The position numbers and the translations under genes are program-made. The notes beneath the pieces were generated by a model. That model was given only the letters and a program-made list of their open reading frames with translations. It was not told the origin of the DNA and searched no databases. From NCBI RefSeq assembly GCF_015244705.1, contig NZ_JABCQF010000001.1, forward strand, positions 558,001 through 622,000: a stretch of DNA of 64,000 nt, read 5' to 3'. Below, piece by piece: positions 33,253 to 42,410 of this stretch. The stretch's first letter is position 1. Each line of letters starts with the position of its first letter. Origin of the DNA: Gluconobacter potus. GTDB lineage: Bacteria; Pseudomonadota; Alphaproteobacteria; Acetobacterales; Acetobacteraceae.

Positions 33253-35289
33253 TTGCTTATGACGACTGCCAACGGCCTGTCGAACAGGACATCCGTCTCT
33301 GCACGGAGAAATCTGCAGCGCGTTCTGAGCCGAGCCGGTGTCTGCGGATTGCTGGTGACTGCCATGACGTTTCCTTCCGCCTTTGGCAAGGCCGGAACGG
33401 GCGGGGAGGTGACGTCCGGAGGGATTACACCCCAAGAAATCACGCCCCGGGACATCGCGTCGCTGCGTAGTGTAACGGATGCCGAGATTTCGCCGGATGG
33501 CAGCATGGTTGTTTACATGCGTGTCGATCCCGCAAGGAAAGAGGGGCCAACCCCTCCGGTTCTGTGGGAGGTGGCGACCGACGGGCATCGTCCTGCCATG
33601 AAGCTGCCCGGAAGCCTGGCTGGCGATCATGAAGCCCGCTGGTCTCCGGACGGGAAGAGCCTGGCCCTGTTGCGGAAGGCAAAGGCATCCGGAGAAGCGG
33701 AGCTGGTTCTCGCAAGGCCCTGGAATGCGACTGCAATCCCTGTGGGAGGCATGAAGGGCAGTCCGGTTACATATCGCTGGGCGCCTGACGGGCGGTTCAT
33801 TGCGGTTATTACCAGGGAAAAGCCTGTTCCGCAGGAGAATGGAAGTCAGGTGGAAGGTGCCAGTGGTGCGTCCCATCTGTTCATCGTGGATCTGGCGCAT
33901 ATGACGGCGCGGGAAGTTCCGGTGTCTGCGCCATCCATCTTCGATGTGGACTGGGCGCCTGATGACCGGCGTCTGGTTCTTCGGACGGGGCAGGAAGGTG
34001 GGCTCGATTATTTCTGGTACCGTTCCGTCGTCTCGGTCATGGCCGTGGATGGCGGGCATCTTCAGACATTGCCGGGGCGGGCCACGGCTGTGCATCCGTC
34101 CTTTTCTCCGGATGGCCAGCAACTCCTGTATGGTTATTTCGCGGATAACGGGATCGGCGGCCATGTCGCGCGTTATGATCTCGCGAGTGGTGTACGGCAT
34201 CCTGTAGGAGCCGACTGGGGCGGCGCCATCCTGCGGGCAGTCTGGGATCAGGATGGCAGGGGACTGACGGTGCTGGGGTTCCGGGGGCTGGACACGTCTC
34301 TGGCGCATGTCGCGACGGCAGATGACCGCGTTGAGCCGTTTGCGACCCTGCAGGGTGAAATCTTCAGCTTTTCACAGGACCGGGCCGGCAATATTGCGGT
34401 CGTGGCGTCAACCCGGCAGAAGCCGGGGGAGGTCTGGCTCTATCATGGGGCTGACGGGCATGTTCTGACGGATACCAATCCGGAGGTGGCTCACTGGGAT
34501 CTGGGTGAAGAGCGGGTGGTTCGCTGGAAAGGACGGGACGGCCTGGATCTTCAGGGGATCCTTGTCCTGCCGCCTCATGTGTCGCCTCGCAAGCCTCTTC
34601 CGTTGTTCGTTCAGGTTCACGGCGGCCCGCTGGAAGCCTGGTATGATGGCTGGCTGGGATCGTGGCATAACTGGGCCCGGATGCTGGCGTCTCATGGCAT
34701 TGCGGTCTTCATGCCGAACCCCCGGGGGTCCGAAGGCGGGGATACAGCCTTTACCGTGGCGAACCGCGGAGACTGGGGTGGGCAGGATTATCAGGACATC
34801 CTTGCAGGCGTAGACATGCTTGAGCATGAGGGGGTCGCCGATCCCGGGCATCTGGCTCTGGGAGGATGGAGCTATGGCGGCTTCATGGGAATGTGGGCGG
34901 CCGGTCATAATGATCGTTTCAGGGCTATTATTGCAGGTGCCGGAATTTCGGATCTTGAAACGATGGCCGTGGCAACGGATGTCGGTTTCAGTTTCATTTC
35001 TCCTTATTTTGGTGATCCGCTGACGCACCGGGTGGATTATGCGGCTCATTCGCCCCTGTCCTTTGCCAGTGCGGTCAATGTTCCCGTTCTTCTGCTGCAC
35101 GGCAATGCAGATGCCCGTGTTCCTCCTGTCCAGAGCCGCCTGTTCTACGCTGCACTGCATGAACAGGGGAAGCCGGTGCGCCTTGTTCACTATCCTGCTG
35201 CGCCTCACTGGTTCGGGGGCAGTGTCGGGATGGATACCGAGATTGATGTCCAGCAACAGGTTCTTTCCTGGCTGCAGCGTTATCTCTGA
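33253..35289 (+). CDS. S9-family prolyl-oligopeptidase-like peptidase (acylaminoacyl/dipeptidyl type)
   Basis: This 678-residue protein has a probable signal peptide (about residues 20-46), a beta-propeller domain with repeated SPDG blades, and a C-terminal alpha/beta hydrolase domain with the catalytic triad Ser540 (GWSYGG), Asp620 (HGNADARV) and His652 (AAPHW). The propeller restricts access to short peptides. The start is TTG at 33253, ten bases after GGGAG, or ATG at 33259. It is followed by a TonB receptor and a Tat-exported amidohydrolase, all on the same strand, so it probably processes a peptide-like compound in the periplasm. Confidence 0.9.
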   Translation: MLMTTANGLSNRTSVSARRNLQRVLSRAGVCGLLVTAMTFPSAFGKAGTGGEVTSGGITPQEITPRDIASLRSVTDAEISPDGSMVVYMRVDPARKEGPTPPVLWEVATDGHRPAMKLPGSLAGDHEARWSPDGKSLALLRKAKASGEAELVLARPWNATAIPVGGMKGSPVTYRWAPDGRFIAVITREKPVPQENGSQVEGASGASHLFIVDLAHMTAREVPVSAPSIFDVDWAPDDRRLVLRTGQEGGLDYFWYRSVVSVMAVDGGHLQTLPGRATAVHPSFSPDGQQLLYGYFADNGIGGHVARYDLASGVRHPVGADWGGAILRAVWDQDGRGLTVLGFRGLDTSLAHVATADDRVEPFATLQGEIFSFSQDRAGNIAVVASTRQKPGEVWLYHGADGHVLTDTNPEVAHWDLGEERVVRWKGRDGLDLQGILVLPPHVSPRKPLPLFVQVHGGPLEAWYDGWLGSWHNWARMLASHGIAVFMPNPRGSEGGDTAFTVANRGDWGGQDYQDILAGVDMLEHEGVADPGHLALGGWSYGGFMGMWAAGHNDRFRAIIAGAGISDLETMAVATDVGFSFISPYFGDPLTHRVDYAAHSPLSFASAVNVPVLLLHGNADARVPPVQSRLFYAALHEQGKPVRLVHYPAAPHWFGGSVGMDTEIDVQQQVLSWLQRYL

Positions 35290-35351
35290 TTGTTCGTTAC
35301 TCGAAATAAAAATCGTCAAACGTCTTCAACTCAGGTTCAGGGTTCCCAGAA

Positions 35352-37691
35352 ATGCGTGTACATGAGCTTAGAAATGTTCGGGTGACCAGTCTCTGTTCCG
35401 GGCGCATGAGCGCCCTGCGTCTGGCTCTTATGACGGCGGTGTTCGCGCCTCCGGTCTCTGTGCTGGCGCAGGATCTTCCGCCCGTAGCGCATGGTTCGAA
35501 AACGCCGTCCAAAGCGTCCGGCCATCCAGCAACGGTTCCGGTGCCTCACCGGCCTGCAACCGATCCCGCGGATGTACAGGGAGGTCTTGAAACGATTACG
35601 GTATCGGCGGAACGCCGGCGTCAGTCCACCCATGACGTTGCGAACTCCGTGACGGTTCTTTCGGGGCAGTTCCTGCAGAAGATCGGTGCGCAGTCTTACG
35701 CGGATTATATTTCACAGGTTCCGGGCGCGACTTTCAACCAGTCCCTTCCCGGTCTTTCGACCATTACCTTCCGCGGTATTGCAACGACGGCCGGTCTGGA
35801 TCAGGGGCAGGGGACAACCGGCTATTTCCTGAATGATATTCCTCTTGCCGAGCCGGGTTTTGCGATTGCTGTGCCCGATATCGATACGTTCGACGTTGCT
35901 CGTGTCGAGGCGCTTCGGGGACCACAGAGTACGCTGTTCGGTTCGGCGACCCTGGGTGGGGCCATCGATTATATTCCCAATCAGGCTGATTCCAGCAAGA
36001 TCGATGCGGCGGCGCAATCATCGATCGTCGGGATGCCGGGGCATGAAGTGGGCTATGCTGAAAAAGGCATGTTCAATATTCCCATCATCAAGGGGAAACT
36101 GGCCGTGCGTGGTGTGCTGGATTACCGGCAGGACCCGGGATACATTACCAATCGGGGTATCGGCACGAATACGAACACCAGCTATACGCGCAATGCCCGT
36201 GTCAGCGTGGTGTGGACACCTACGGATGTGGACAAGCTGGCCTATACATATCTGGCACAGAGTTCCGATATTTCGGATGATCCGTATTCACTGATAGCCA
36301 TGCCTGACTATCAGAAGTCTCGTCAGATCGAGGAGCCACTGCGGACCCAGATCCAGATGCACGAGTTGAGATACGATCATGATTTTTCTTTTGCCACGTT
36401 GAGCGCGATGGGCGCCTTCCTGCGCAAGGGCAAGAATGCGACGACGGATTATACACCCTATTACGGAACATCCATGGGGGGAGGCAACACGACGCTCAAT
36501 GAAACGGGCGATAGTAAATCCATGTATTACGAAGTACGGCTTGCATCGCGGGGACACAGTCGTTTCAGCTGGTTGCTGGGCGCGGCCTATTACGAGACAT
36601 GGAAGCGGATTGAAGACAATGTTTCGACTGCGGGAGTCAGTTCCTATCTCAGTGGTCTGTACGGATCATCGGTTGCTTCTTCCCTGACGCAGGGATCTGA
36701 TAGCTGGTATTGGGGAACGGCCAATTATGATGGAACCGAAAAATCGATTTTCGGGGAGTTTTCCTACACACTGCTGAAAGGTCTGACGCTGACGGGCGGG
36801 GCACGCGTGTTCAATGCGGCTGAAACGGCTTCGACCGAAACACCAGGCTATATTGCCTATGCCGATTATGGCACATCGCTTCATCGTGCCGCGTCCTCGA
36901 CGTCCCAGACCAGTGCATTGCCAAAAGTCGCACTCCGATATGAGCCCAACAAGGCCATGATGTTCTATTTCCTGTTCTCGGAAGGATACCGGTTCGGAAC
37001 CCCCAACTCCGTTATTTACAATGCGGCCTATCCGACGCCGATGGGAACAAAATCCGACAGTCTCATGAACTATGAAGTCGGGGCACGTCTGAATCTGTTT
37101 CATCATCACCTGCTGCTGGAGCCCACCCTCTACTGGATCGACTGGAGCAACATGCAGGCCCGGCTTCTGCGTGGGGATGGTCTGACTTATGGTGCGAATG
37201 TGGGGTCGGCCGTCAGCAGGGGGGCGGAACTCAGTGCTACATGGATTACCCCGATCGACGGTCTGACCCTGAAGGTCAACGGTACTTATGACGATGCCCA
37301 CACAAACCAGTCGATTACGACATCCAGTGGTGTCATTGCAGGAGGTTCGCAACTGGCGTCCAGCCCGAAATGGCAGTTCAGCGAGATCATGAGTTATACT
37401 GTGCCGAATGTTGCAATGGAGCCTACATTTGCGGTCATTCATCACTACCGTGGCTCTGCGCCCGGGTTGCTGGGGAACAGTCTGATGACCGGAAATTACA
37501 ATACGGTTGATCTGCGCGTTTCCGGAACTTTCCACACCCAGCAGGGGCAGTTCGGTGTCAGTCTGTACGTCAATAACGTGGGGAATTCCCATGGGATTAC
37601 CATGGGGTACGATAACGGGAGCGCTCTTGTGAACCAGTATTACCTGCTTCCGCCACGTTTGGTCGGTTTTACTCTGAACTGGCATCTCTAA
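35352..37691 (+). CDS. TonB-dependent outer-membrane receptor
   Basis: This 779-residue receptor has a signal peptide (cleaved near VLAQ), a TonB-box-like ETITVSAERR, a plug with QVPGATFNQS and RVEALRGPQSTLFG, and a barrel ending in VGFTLNWHL. It belongs to the general iron-complex/vitamin/other-ligand group rather than to the siderophore subfamily. Its setting between an S9 peptidase and an amidohydrolase, 62 and 76 bases away, points to import of a peptide-like or amide compound rather than iron. That substrate is an inference from context. Confidence 0.9.
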   Translation: MRVHELRNVRVTSLCSGRMSALRLALMTAVFAPPVSVLAQDLPPVAHGSKTPSKASGHPATVPVPHRPATDPADVQGGLETITVSAERRRQSTHDVANSVTVLSGQFLQKIGAQSYADYISQVPGATFNQSLPGLSTITFRGIATTAGLDQGQGTTGYFLNDIPLAEPGFAIAVPDIDTFDVARVEALRGPQSTLFGSATLGGAIDYIPNQADSSKIDAAAQSSIVGMPGHEVGYAEKGMFNIPIIKGKLAVRGVLDYRQDPGYITNRGIGTNTNTSYTRNARVSVVWTPTDVDKLAYTYLAQSSDISDDPYSLIAMPDYQKSRQIEEPLRTQIQMHELRYDHDFSFATLSAMGAFLRKGKNATTDYTPYYGTSMGGGNTTLNETGDSKSMYYEVRLASRGHSRFSWLLGAAYYETWKRIEDNVSTAGVSSYLSGLYGSSVASSLTQGSDSWYWGTANYDGTEKSIFGEFSYTLLKGLTLTGGARVFNAAETASTETPGYIAYADYGTSLHRAASSTSQTSALPKVALRYEPNKAMMFYFLFSEGYRFGTPNSVIYNAAYPTPMGTKSDSLMNYEVGARLNLFHHHLLLEPTLYWIDWSNMQARLLRGDGLTYGANVGSAVSRGAELSATWITPIDGLTLKVNGTYDDAHTNQSITTSSGVIAGGSQLASSPKWQFSEIMSYTVPNVAMEPTFAVIHHYRGSAPGLLGNSLMTGNYNTVDLRVSGTFHTQQGQFGVSLYVNNVGNSHGITMGYDNGSALVNQYYLLPPRLVGFTLNWHL

Positions 37692-37767
37692 GATCTGAAA
37701 CACTCACAAAACCTGAAATATCAGACTTCGAGGGCACGGTGCGGCCCTCCCGGGAGGAAAAGGGCGC

Positions 37768-39441
37768 ATGCTCAAGAGACGTGACTTTCTGAGTGCCGGT
37801 GTTGGCTGTGCGCTTCCGGTGCTGGGTTTCCCTGCGATCGCGGCATCTTCGCGCGAAGGTGTCGAGACGGCCTATATCAACGCAATGCTCTGGGATGGCT
37901 ATTCTGCTGCCCCCTCGATGAGTGCGATTGGTGTCACGGGAGAGCATGTTTCGTGTGTGGGCGCGGAGGCAGTCAAAGCCCGGATTTCGAAGCGCACACG
38001 GGTGGTGGATCTGCAGGGTGCGTTTGTCATGCCCGGTCTGATGGATTGCCATACGCATTTTTCCCTGGCGTCACTGGCGTTGACGGAGGTTGATCTGCGG
38101 GGGGCGAAAACTCCGCAGATGATGGTCGATCAGATCGCCGCCAGGGCGCGGACTGTTGCGAAAGGGCACTGGGTTCTGGGAACCGGGTGGGATGCGGACC
38201 AGTGGGGTGGGGCGCTTCCGGACAGGAGCTGGCTCGACAAGGTGACGGGCGATGTTCCGGTTTCAGTGTCCCGCTATGATTTGCACATGCTGTTGCTGAA
38301 TTCCGCTGCCCTGCGGCTTGCGGGGATCAACCGGGATACGCCGGATATTGCCGGGGGTGTCATTGTTCGCGACAGGAATGGTGAACCGACCGGGCTGTTG
38401 AAAGACACGGCCAAGACACTGGTTGAAGCCGTGATCCCGGCCTATTCGCCTCTCGAAATTGACGATGCCATGCGACGGGGTATCGCGCTGGGGCTGAGCA
38501 AGGGCGTCACCAGGGTCCATTGTCCCGAAATTGACTGGCGGACCCATGAGAGCCTGATGCGTCTGCGGGCGCAGGGTGAGACCAATCTGCGCTTTTATTC
38601 CATGGTGCCCCTGCCGGACTGGGAACGCCTGTTGCGTCAGGTGCAGGAACAGGGCTGGGGGGACGACTGGGTCAGATGGGGTGGTCTGAAGGCGCTGGCC
38701 GACGGGTCTTTGGGATCACGGAGTGCTCTGTTCCAGCAGCCTTACAATGATGACCGTTCCACGCGCGGTGTACGCGTCCATCCGGTCAGGGATCTGCTGG
38801 AATGGACCTTGATTGCTGATCGGCACAATTTTCAGGTGGCGATTCATGCGATTGGTGATCAGGCCACGCATGACGTACTCGATATTTTCCAGACCGTCAG
38901 TGACCGGAATGGTCCACGGGACCGGCGCTTTCGCATGGAGCATGCCCAGAGCCTTCAGCTTGCGGATATCGGGCGCTTCAAAAAGGAAAATGTCATCGCC
39001 TCGATCCAGCCCTATCATGCGATTGATGACGGTCGCTGGGCTGTTCGGCGTGTTGGTCCCGAGCGTCTGAAGGGGACTTTCGCCTATCGTTCGATTGTTG
39101 ATCAGGGCGCGCGGTTCTGTTGCGGGTCTGACTGGCCTGTGGCGCCTCTTGATCCTTTCACAGGGATTCAGGCTGCTGTCCTGCGTCAGACGCTGGACGG
39201 AAAAAATCCCGGTGGGTGGATGCCAGAGCAGAAGCTGACTTTGCTTCAGGCGCTGAGCGGATATACGACCGGAGCCGCTTATGCGGGTTTTTCCGAGAAC
39301 AGGATGGGGCGGATCCTGCCAGGATTTCTGGCTGATTTTGTTGTTCTGGACAAAAATATTTTTACCATTCCATTCGAGCAGATTAACAGCATGTCCACAC
39401 TGTCCACGATTGTGGGCGGGAAAGCGCGTTATACGGCGTAA
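37768..39441 (+). CDS. Tat-exported amidohydrolase (YtcJ-like)
   Basis: This 557-residue metal-dependent amidohydrolase begins KRRDFLSAGVG, a twin-arginine signal, so it is probably exported folded. The family's metal ligands are in DCHTHF (HxH), AIGDQATHD, MEHAQS and GSDWPV, and the segment ADGSLGSRSA is typical of the YtcJ group. Members hydrolyse amide or imine bonds in unknown or cyclic substrates. AGGAAAAGGG precedes the ATG. With the S9 peptidase and the TonB receptor upstream it forms a likely uptake-and-hydrolysis unit in the periplasm. Confidence 0.89.
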   Translation: MLKRRDFLSAGVGCALPVLGFPAIAASSREGVETAYINAMLWDGYSAAPSMSAIGVTGEHVSCVGAEAVKARISKRTRVVDLQGAFVMPGLMDCHTHFSLASLALTEVDLRGAKTPQMMVDQIAARARTVAKGHWVLGTGWDADQWGGALPDRSWLDKVTGDVPVSVSRYDLHMLLLNSAALRLAGINRDTPDIAGGVIVRDRNGEPTGLLKDTAKTLVEAVIPAYSPLEIDDAMRRGIALGLSKGVTRVHCPEIDWRTHESLMRLRAQGETNLRFYSMVPLPDWERLLRQVQEQGWGDDWVRWGGLKALADGSLGSRSALFQQPYNDDRSTRGVRVHPVRDLLEWTLIADRHNFQVAIHAIGDQATHDVLDIFQTVSDRNGPRDRRFRMEHAQSLQLADIGRFKKENVIASIQPYHAIDDGRWAVRRVGPERLKGTFAYRSIVDQGARFCCGSDWPVAPLDPFTGIQAAVLRQTLDGKNPGGWMPEQKLTLLQALSGYTTGAAYAGFSENRMGRILPGFLADFVVLDKNIFTIPFEQINSMSTLSTIVGGKARYTA

Positions 39442-39481
39442 TACCCCGCTCTGCTCTTGCCCGGGAGCTGAGCTTATGAGG

Positions 39482-39522
39482 TCCACGACTACGTCACGGC
39501 TTCGCCGTGACGTAGTCGTGGA
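39482..39522. repeat. Perfect 19-bp inverted repeat with TTC loop
   Basis: The arms at 39482-39500 and 39504-39522 are exact reverse complements (left arm starts TCCACGACTACG) and leave only three bases between. It lies between the convergent amidohydrolase and efflux operons, so a two-way terminator is possible, but no T-run flanks it. It also sits where the strand G/C bias changes from strong G excess to strong C excess. A mobile-element end, a recombination scar or an assembly fold-back are the alternatives. The other 130 bases of this gap show nothing else. Confidence 0.75.
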
Positions 39523-39615
39523 TGATGAACTTTCCGGTGTAATGCTCAGTAAACGTATTTTCCTGGGGCATCACAAGGGTAGCTCTCCTCGAACCGGTCG
39601 AACATTTATGAAAAG

Positions 39616-41202
39616 CTATTTGTGGGTCGGAATACGGGATGCCGCATCCGGTGCAGTCAGGTCTTCGAACTGTTCCGGATGCTGGGACGCATTGACGTCT
39701 CCAACCGGTTTCGGGTGGTGCAGGTTGTCGTATTGCAGCGGAGCGATCGAGAGAGTCTGGTCCATGGTCGGCAGATCCTTCACGGCCCAGCCACCCCCGA
39801 GGCTGCGGATCAGATCCACATCCGCATGATACAGCCGGGTCGCAACCTCAACCTGATGGATGCGGCTTTCCAGCGTATTTTCCTGACTGACGATGGCTTC
39901 AAGATAGGTTCCAACGCCCCCCTGATAGAGTGTCATGGTCATGTTCTGCGTCGCGAGATTGGCCTTTACCGCCTGTTCCAGCGCCGCGTTTTCCTTCGTC
40001 AGACGCTCGGTGAGGGACAGACCGTCCTCCACTTCGCGGAACGCTGACAGGACCTTCATCCGATACGTATCGCGGGTCTCGCGATAGGCCGACCATGTTC
40101 TCTGAAGCTCCGCCCGGCGCAGCCCGCCATCGAACAGCGGCATGTGCAGGCTCGCCCCATAGGTCCACAGCGAGTTGGCAAGATTGGCCAGATCAAAGCC
40201 GTTGGCTTCAAACCCGCCATTCAGATTCAACGCGATATGCGGATAGAACGCCGCACGCGCAATGCCGATCTCCCGGTTGGCCTGCGCCATTTCACGCTCG
40301 GACGCCGCAATGTCCGGGCGGCGCTGAAGCAGGGTCGAAGGAACATCCGTCGGGATCGTCGGCTGGATGAAATGGAACTCGGGGCTGGCAGGAATATGGA
40401 AGCTCGACGGCGACGTATTGGTCAGCACCGCGATCGCATGTTCCATGACCTGCCGCGCTGCCTGAATGTCCAGCCGGGCCGCCTGCGTGGTGTAGAGCTG
40501 AGCCTGTGCCCGCGCCAGATCGAGGCGCGGGGCCGCCTGGTTCTGGACCTGGTTTTCCGTAATGCGAACGGCCCGCTCATAGTATCCGATGGACTGCTCA
40601 TAAATCGCATCCTGCGCGTCATAACCGCGCAGCTGGATGTAGTCGCGGGCCAGTTCGGCCTGCGTGCTCAGGCGCGCCATGGCGAAATCGGCGGCACGCT
40701 GCTGGGCAAACTGCTTCTGCGCCCGCACGCGGTTGCGGATGGACGACCAGAAATCAGGCTCCCACGACACCAGCCCCCCATAATCCTCACTGGTCTGCGT
40801 CAGGGTGGCGCCATTGCGGAACAGCCGGTCGGCGGACTGCTTGTTGTCCGAAGCCCCCGCATCCAGACTGGCATGGGGCAGCAGTTCGGACCGTGCCGCC
40901 ACAACCAGCGAGCGTGCCTGAATGAAGCGCTCGGCCGCCGCCTGGATATCGCCGTTATCGGCCGTGGCCCGCGCTTCAAGATCGTTCAGCAGCGGGTCCT
41001 GAAACATGGTCCACCAGTTGGCGGGCAGCACCATATCCGCGGGGGTTGCCACGGCAAAGGGCGCCTGCCCCTGCCAGCTTGAGGGGACGACAAAGTTCGG
41101 GGTTCTGTAAGTCGGGGCCAGATCGCAGGCCGACAGGCTGATCAGCGCGAGGGCTGATCCACCGGTGAGTGCGAGGCGTCGGAAGGTGGCTGGGATCATC
41201 AT
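39616..41202 (-). CDS. RND efflux outer-membrane lipoprotein (OprM/NodT family)
   Basis: This 528-residue outer-membrane channel of the TolC/OprM family carries a lipoprotein signal with the lipobox LISLSAC (Cys26) and two repeats of the alpha-helical barrel domain. The segment VPSTLLQRRPDIAASEREM is the classical signature of the family. Its ATG overlaps the adaptor gene's stop by four bases. It forms the exit duct of the three-part efflux pump encoded by this operon. Confidence 0.93.
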   Translation of the reverse strand: MMIPATFRRLALTGGSALALISLSACDLAPTYRTPNFVVPSSWQGQAPFAVATPADMVLPANWWTMFQDPLLNDLEARATADNGDIQAAAERFIQARSLVVAARSELLPHASLDAGASDNKQSADRLFRNGATLTQTSEDYGGLVSWEPDFWSSIRNRVRAQKQFAQQRAADFAMARLSTQAELARDYIQLRGYDAQDAIYEQSIGYYERAVRITENQVQNQAAPRLDLARAQAQLYTTQAARLDIQAARQVMEHAIAVLTNTSPSSFHIPASPEFHFIQPTIPTDVPSTLLQRRPDIAASEREMAQANREIGIARAAFYPHIALNLNGGFEANGFDLANLANSLWTYGASLHMPLFDGGLRRAELQRTWSAYRETRDTYRMKVLSAFREVEDGLSLTERLTKENAALEQAVKANLATQNMTMTLYQGGVGTYLEAIVSQENTLESRIHQVEVATRLYHADVDLIRSLGGGWAVKDLPTMDQTLSIAPLQYDNLHHPKPVGDVNASQHPEQFEDLTAPDAASRIPTHK

Positions 41203-42410
41203 TCGTCCCCGTCATTGTCGGAGGAGTCGTTGTCAGTCTCGAAGCCGCTTTCATTATAGCCCCGCGCCGGGGTCACGACATGCACCACATCGCCTTCCAG
41301 CAGATCGGCAGGCGGATTGTTGATGATGCGATCCGTAGGCTTGAGGCCGCTCAGGATCTCCGTGGAGCTGTCCGCCATGCGCCCCACCTGAACATTGACG
41401 TAATGGACGTGGCTGGTGGCATCCACGACCGCGACCTGCATGCCCTTTTCCTCAAAAACGAGACTGCCGCTCGGGATTTCATACAGATTGGCATCCGTGT
41501 TCTTCGCCGTCAGGGCAACCGAGGCGAACGTGCCGGGCCAGAGCAGATTGCCCGGATTGTCGAGCACGAATTCCGCAATGGCCGTGCGCGTGTTGGGGTC
41601 ATAGCCCTTGGACGTCGTCAGGTACTTCGCCGTAAAGGTCTTGCCCGCATATTGCGGCACCGTAACCTGCGCGGTCATGCCGTCCTGCAGGACGTAGGAA
41701 AAGACTTCCGGCACGGAAACGAAGAGACGCAGCTTGTCCGTATCGGCCACGGTAAAGAGTTCGGAGGCACTCCCCGTCGCATTCAGACCGCCGCCGCCAT
41801 TATTGACGTAGTCGCCAACATTGACCGAACGGGCTGTGACGATCCCGTCAAATGGGGCCACGAGCTGCTTGAAGCGTTCGAGCGCCTCGAAATGATCCAC
41901 ATTGCGCTGTGCGGCCTGCACTTCGGCATTGGCGGACTGTTCGTTTGCGTTGGCGACCGAAACCGACTGGCCGGAAACCGACTGGGACTTGCCCATCGCA
42001 CGCCAGCGGCTCGCCGTGACGGACGCCAGATTGTATTTCGCCATGACGGACGCAAGACTGGCCTTGGCCTGCGCATATTCGGCATCAAGCGCCGGCGCGT
42101 TGATTTCCGCCAGAACGTCGCCCTGTTTCACATGCGCGCCATAGTCCTTGTACCACATTTTCACATAGCCAGAGACCTGCGGATAGATCGGCGCCTGATA
42201 CCAGGCATCAATATTGCCAGGCAGCGTCAGGGACACTTTCGGGCTGGTCCGATGCGGCGAGACGACCGACACGTCAGGAATGGCGCCGGCATTGGTTTCG
42301 GCGCGCAAAGTGCTGACGGCATGGACGCGGTCGACGACGAGAAATGCGACGTAGAGGCCCACGGCGCAGGCTCCCGCGCCAAGAATGAACTTACGGGAAA
42401 GGGAGGCCAT
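41199..42410 (-). CDS. RND efflux periplasmic adaptor (membrane fusion protein)
   Basis: This 403-residue adaptor has an N-terminal membrane anchor (about residues 8-28), a lipoyl-like domain split around a coiled coil (APIYPQVSGYV ... APFDGIVTARSVNVGD) and beta-barrel and membrane-proximal domains. The C-terminus is acidic (NDSSDNDGDE), which is uncommon. I place the start at 42410, where ATG shares a base with the stop of the pump gene; a longer frame to 42719 would lie inside that gene. It links the inner-membrane pump to the OprM-like channel. Confidence 0.92.
   Translation of the reverse strand: MASLSRKFILGAGACAVGLYVAFLVVDRVHAVSTLRAETNAGAIPDVSVVSPHRTSPKVSLTLPGNIDAWYQAPIYPQVSGYVKMWYKDYGAHVKQGDVLAEINAPALDAEYAQAKASLASVMAKYNLASVTASRWRAMGKSQSVSGQSVSVANANEQSANAEVQAAQRNVDHFEALERFKQLVAPFDGIVTARSVNVGDYVNNGGGGLNATGSASELFTVADTDKLRLFVSVPEVFSYVLQDGMTAQVTVPQYAGKTFTAKYLTTSKGYDPNTRTAIAEFVLDNPGNLLWPGTFASVALTAKNTDANLYEIPSGSLVFEEKGMQVAVVDATSHVHYVNVQVGRMADSSTEILSGLKPTDRIINNPPADLLEGDVVHVVTPARGYNESGFETDNDSSDNDGDE

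Noticed and set aside
31678-34308. Open frame of 876 codons on the minus strand
   Set aside because: It lies opposite the MocR and S9 peptidase genes, both with intact catalytic motifs, and crosses their intergenic gap; composition is that of an antisense shadow.
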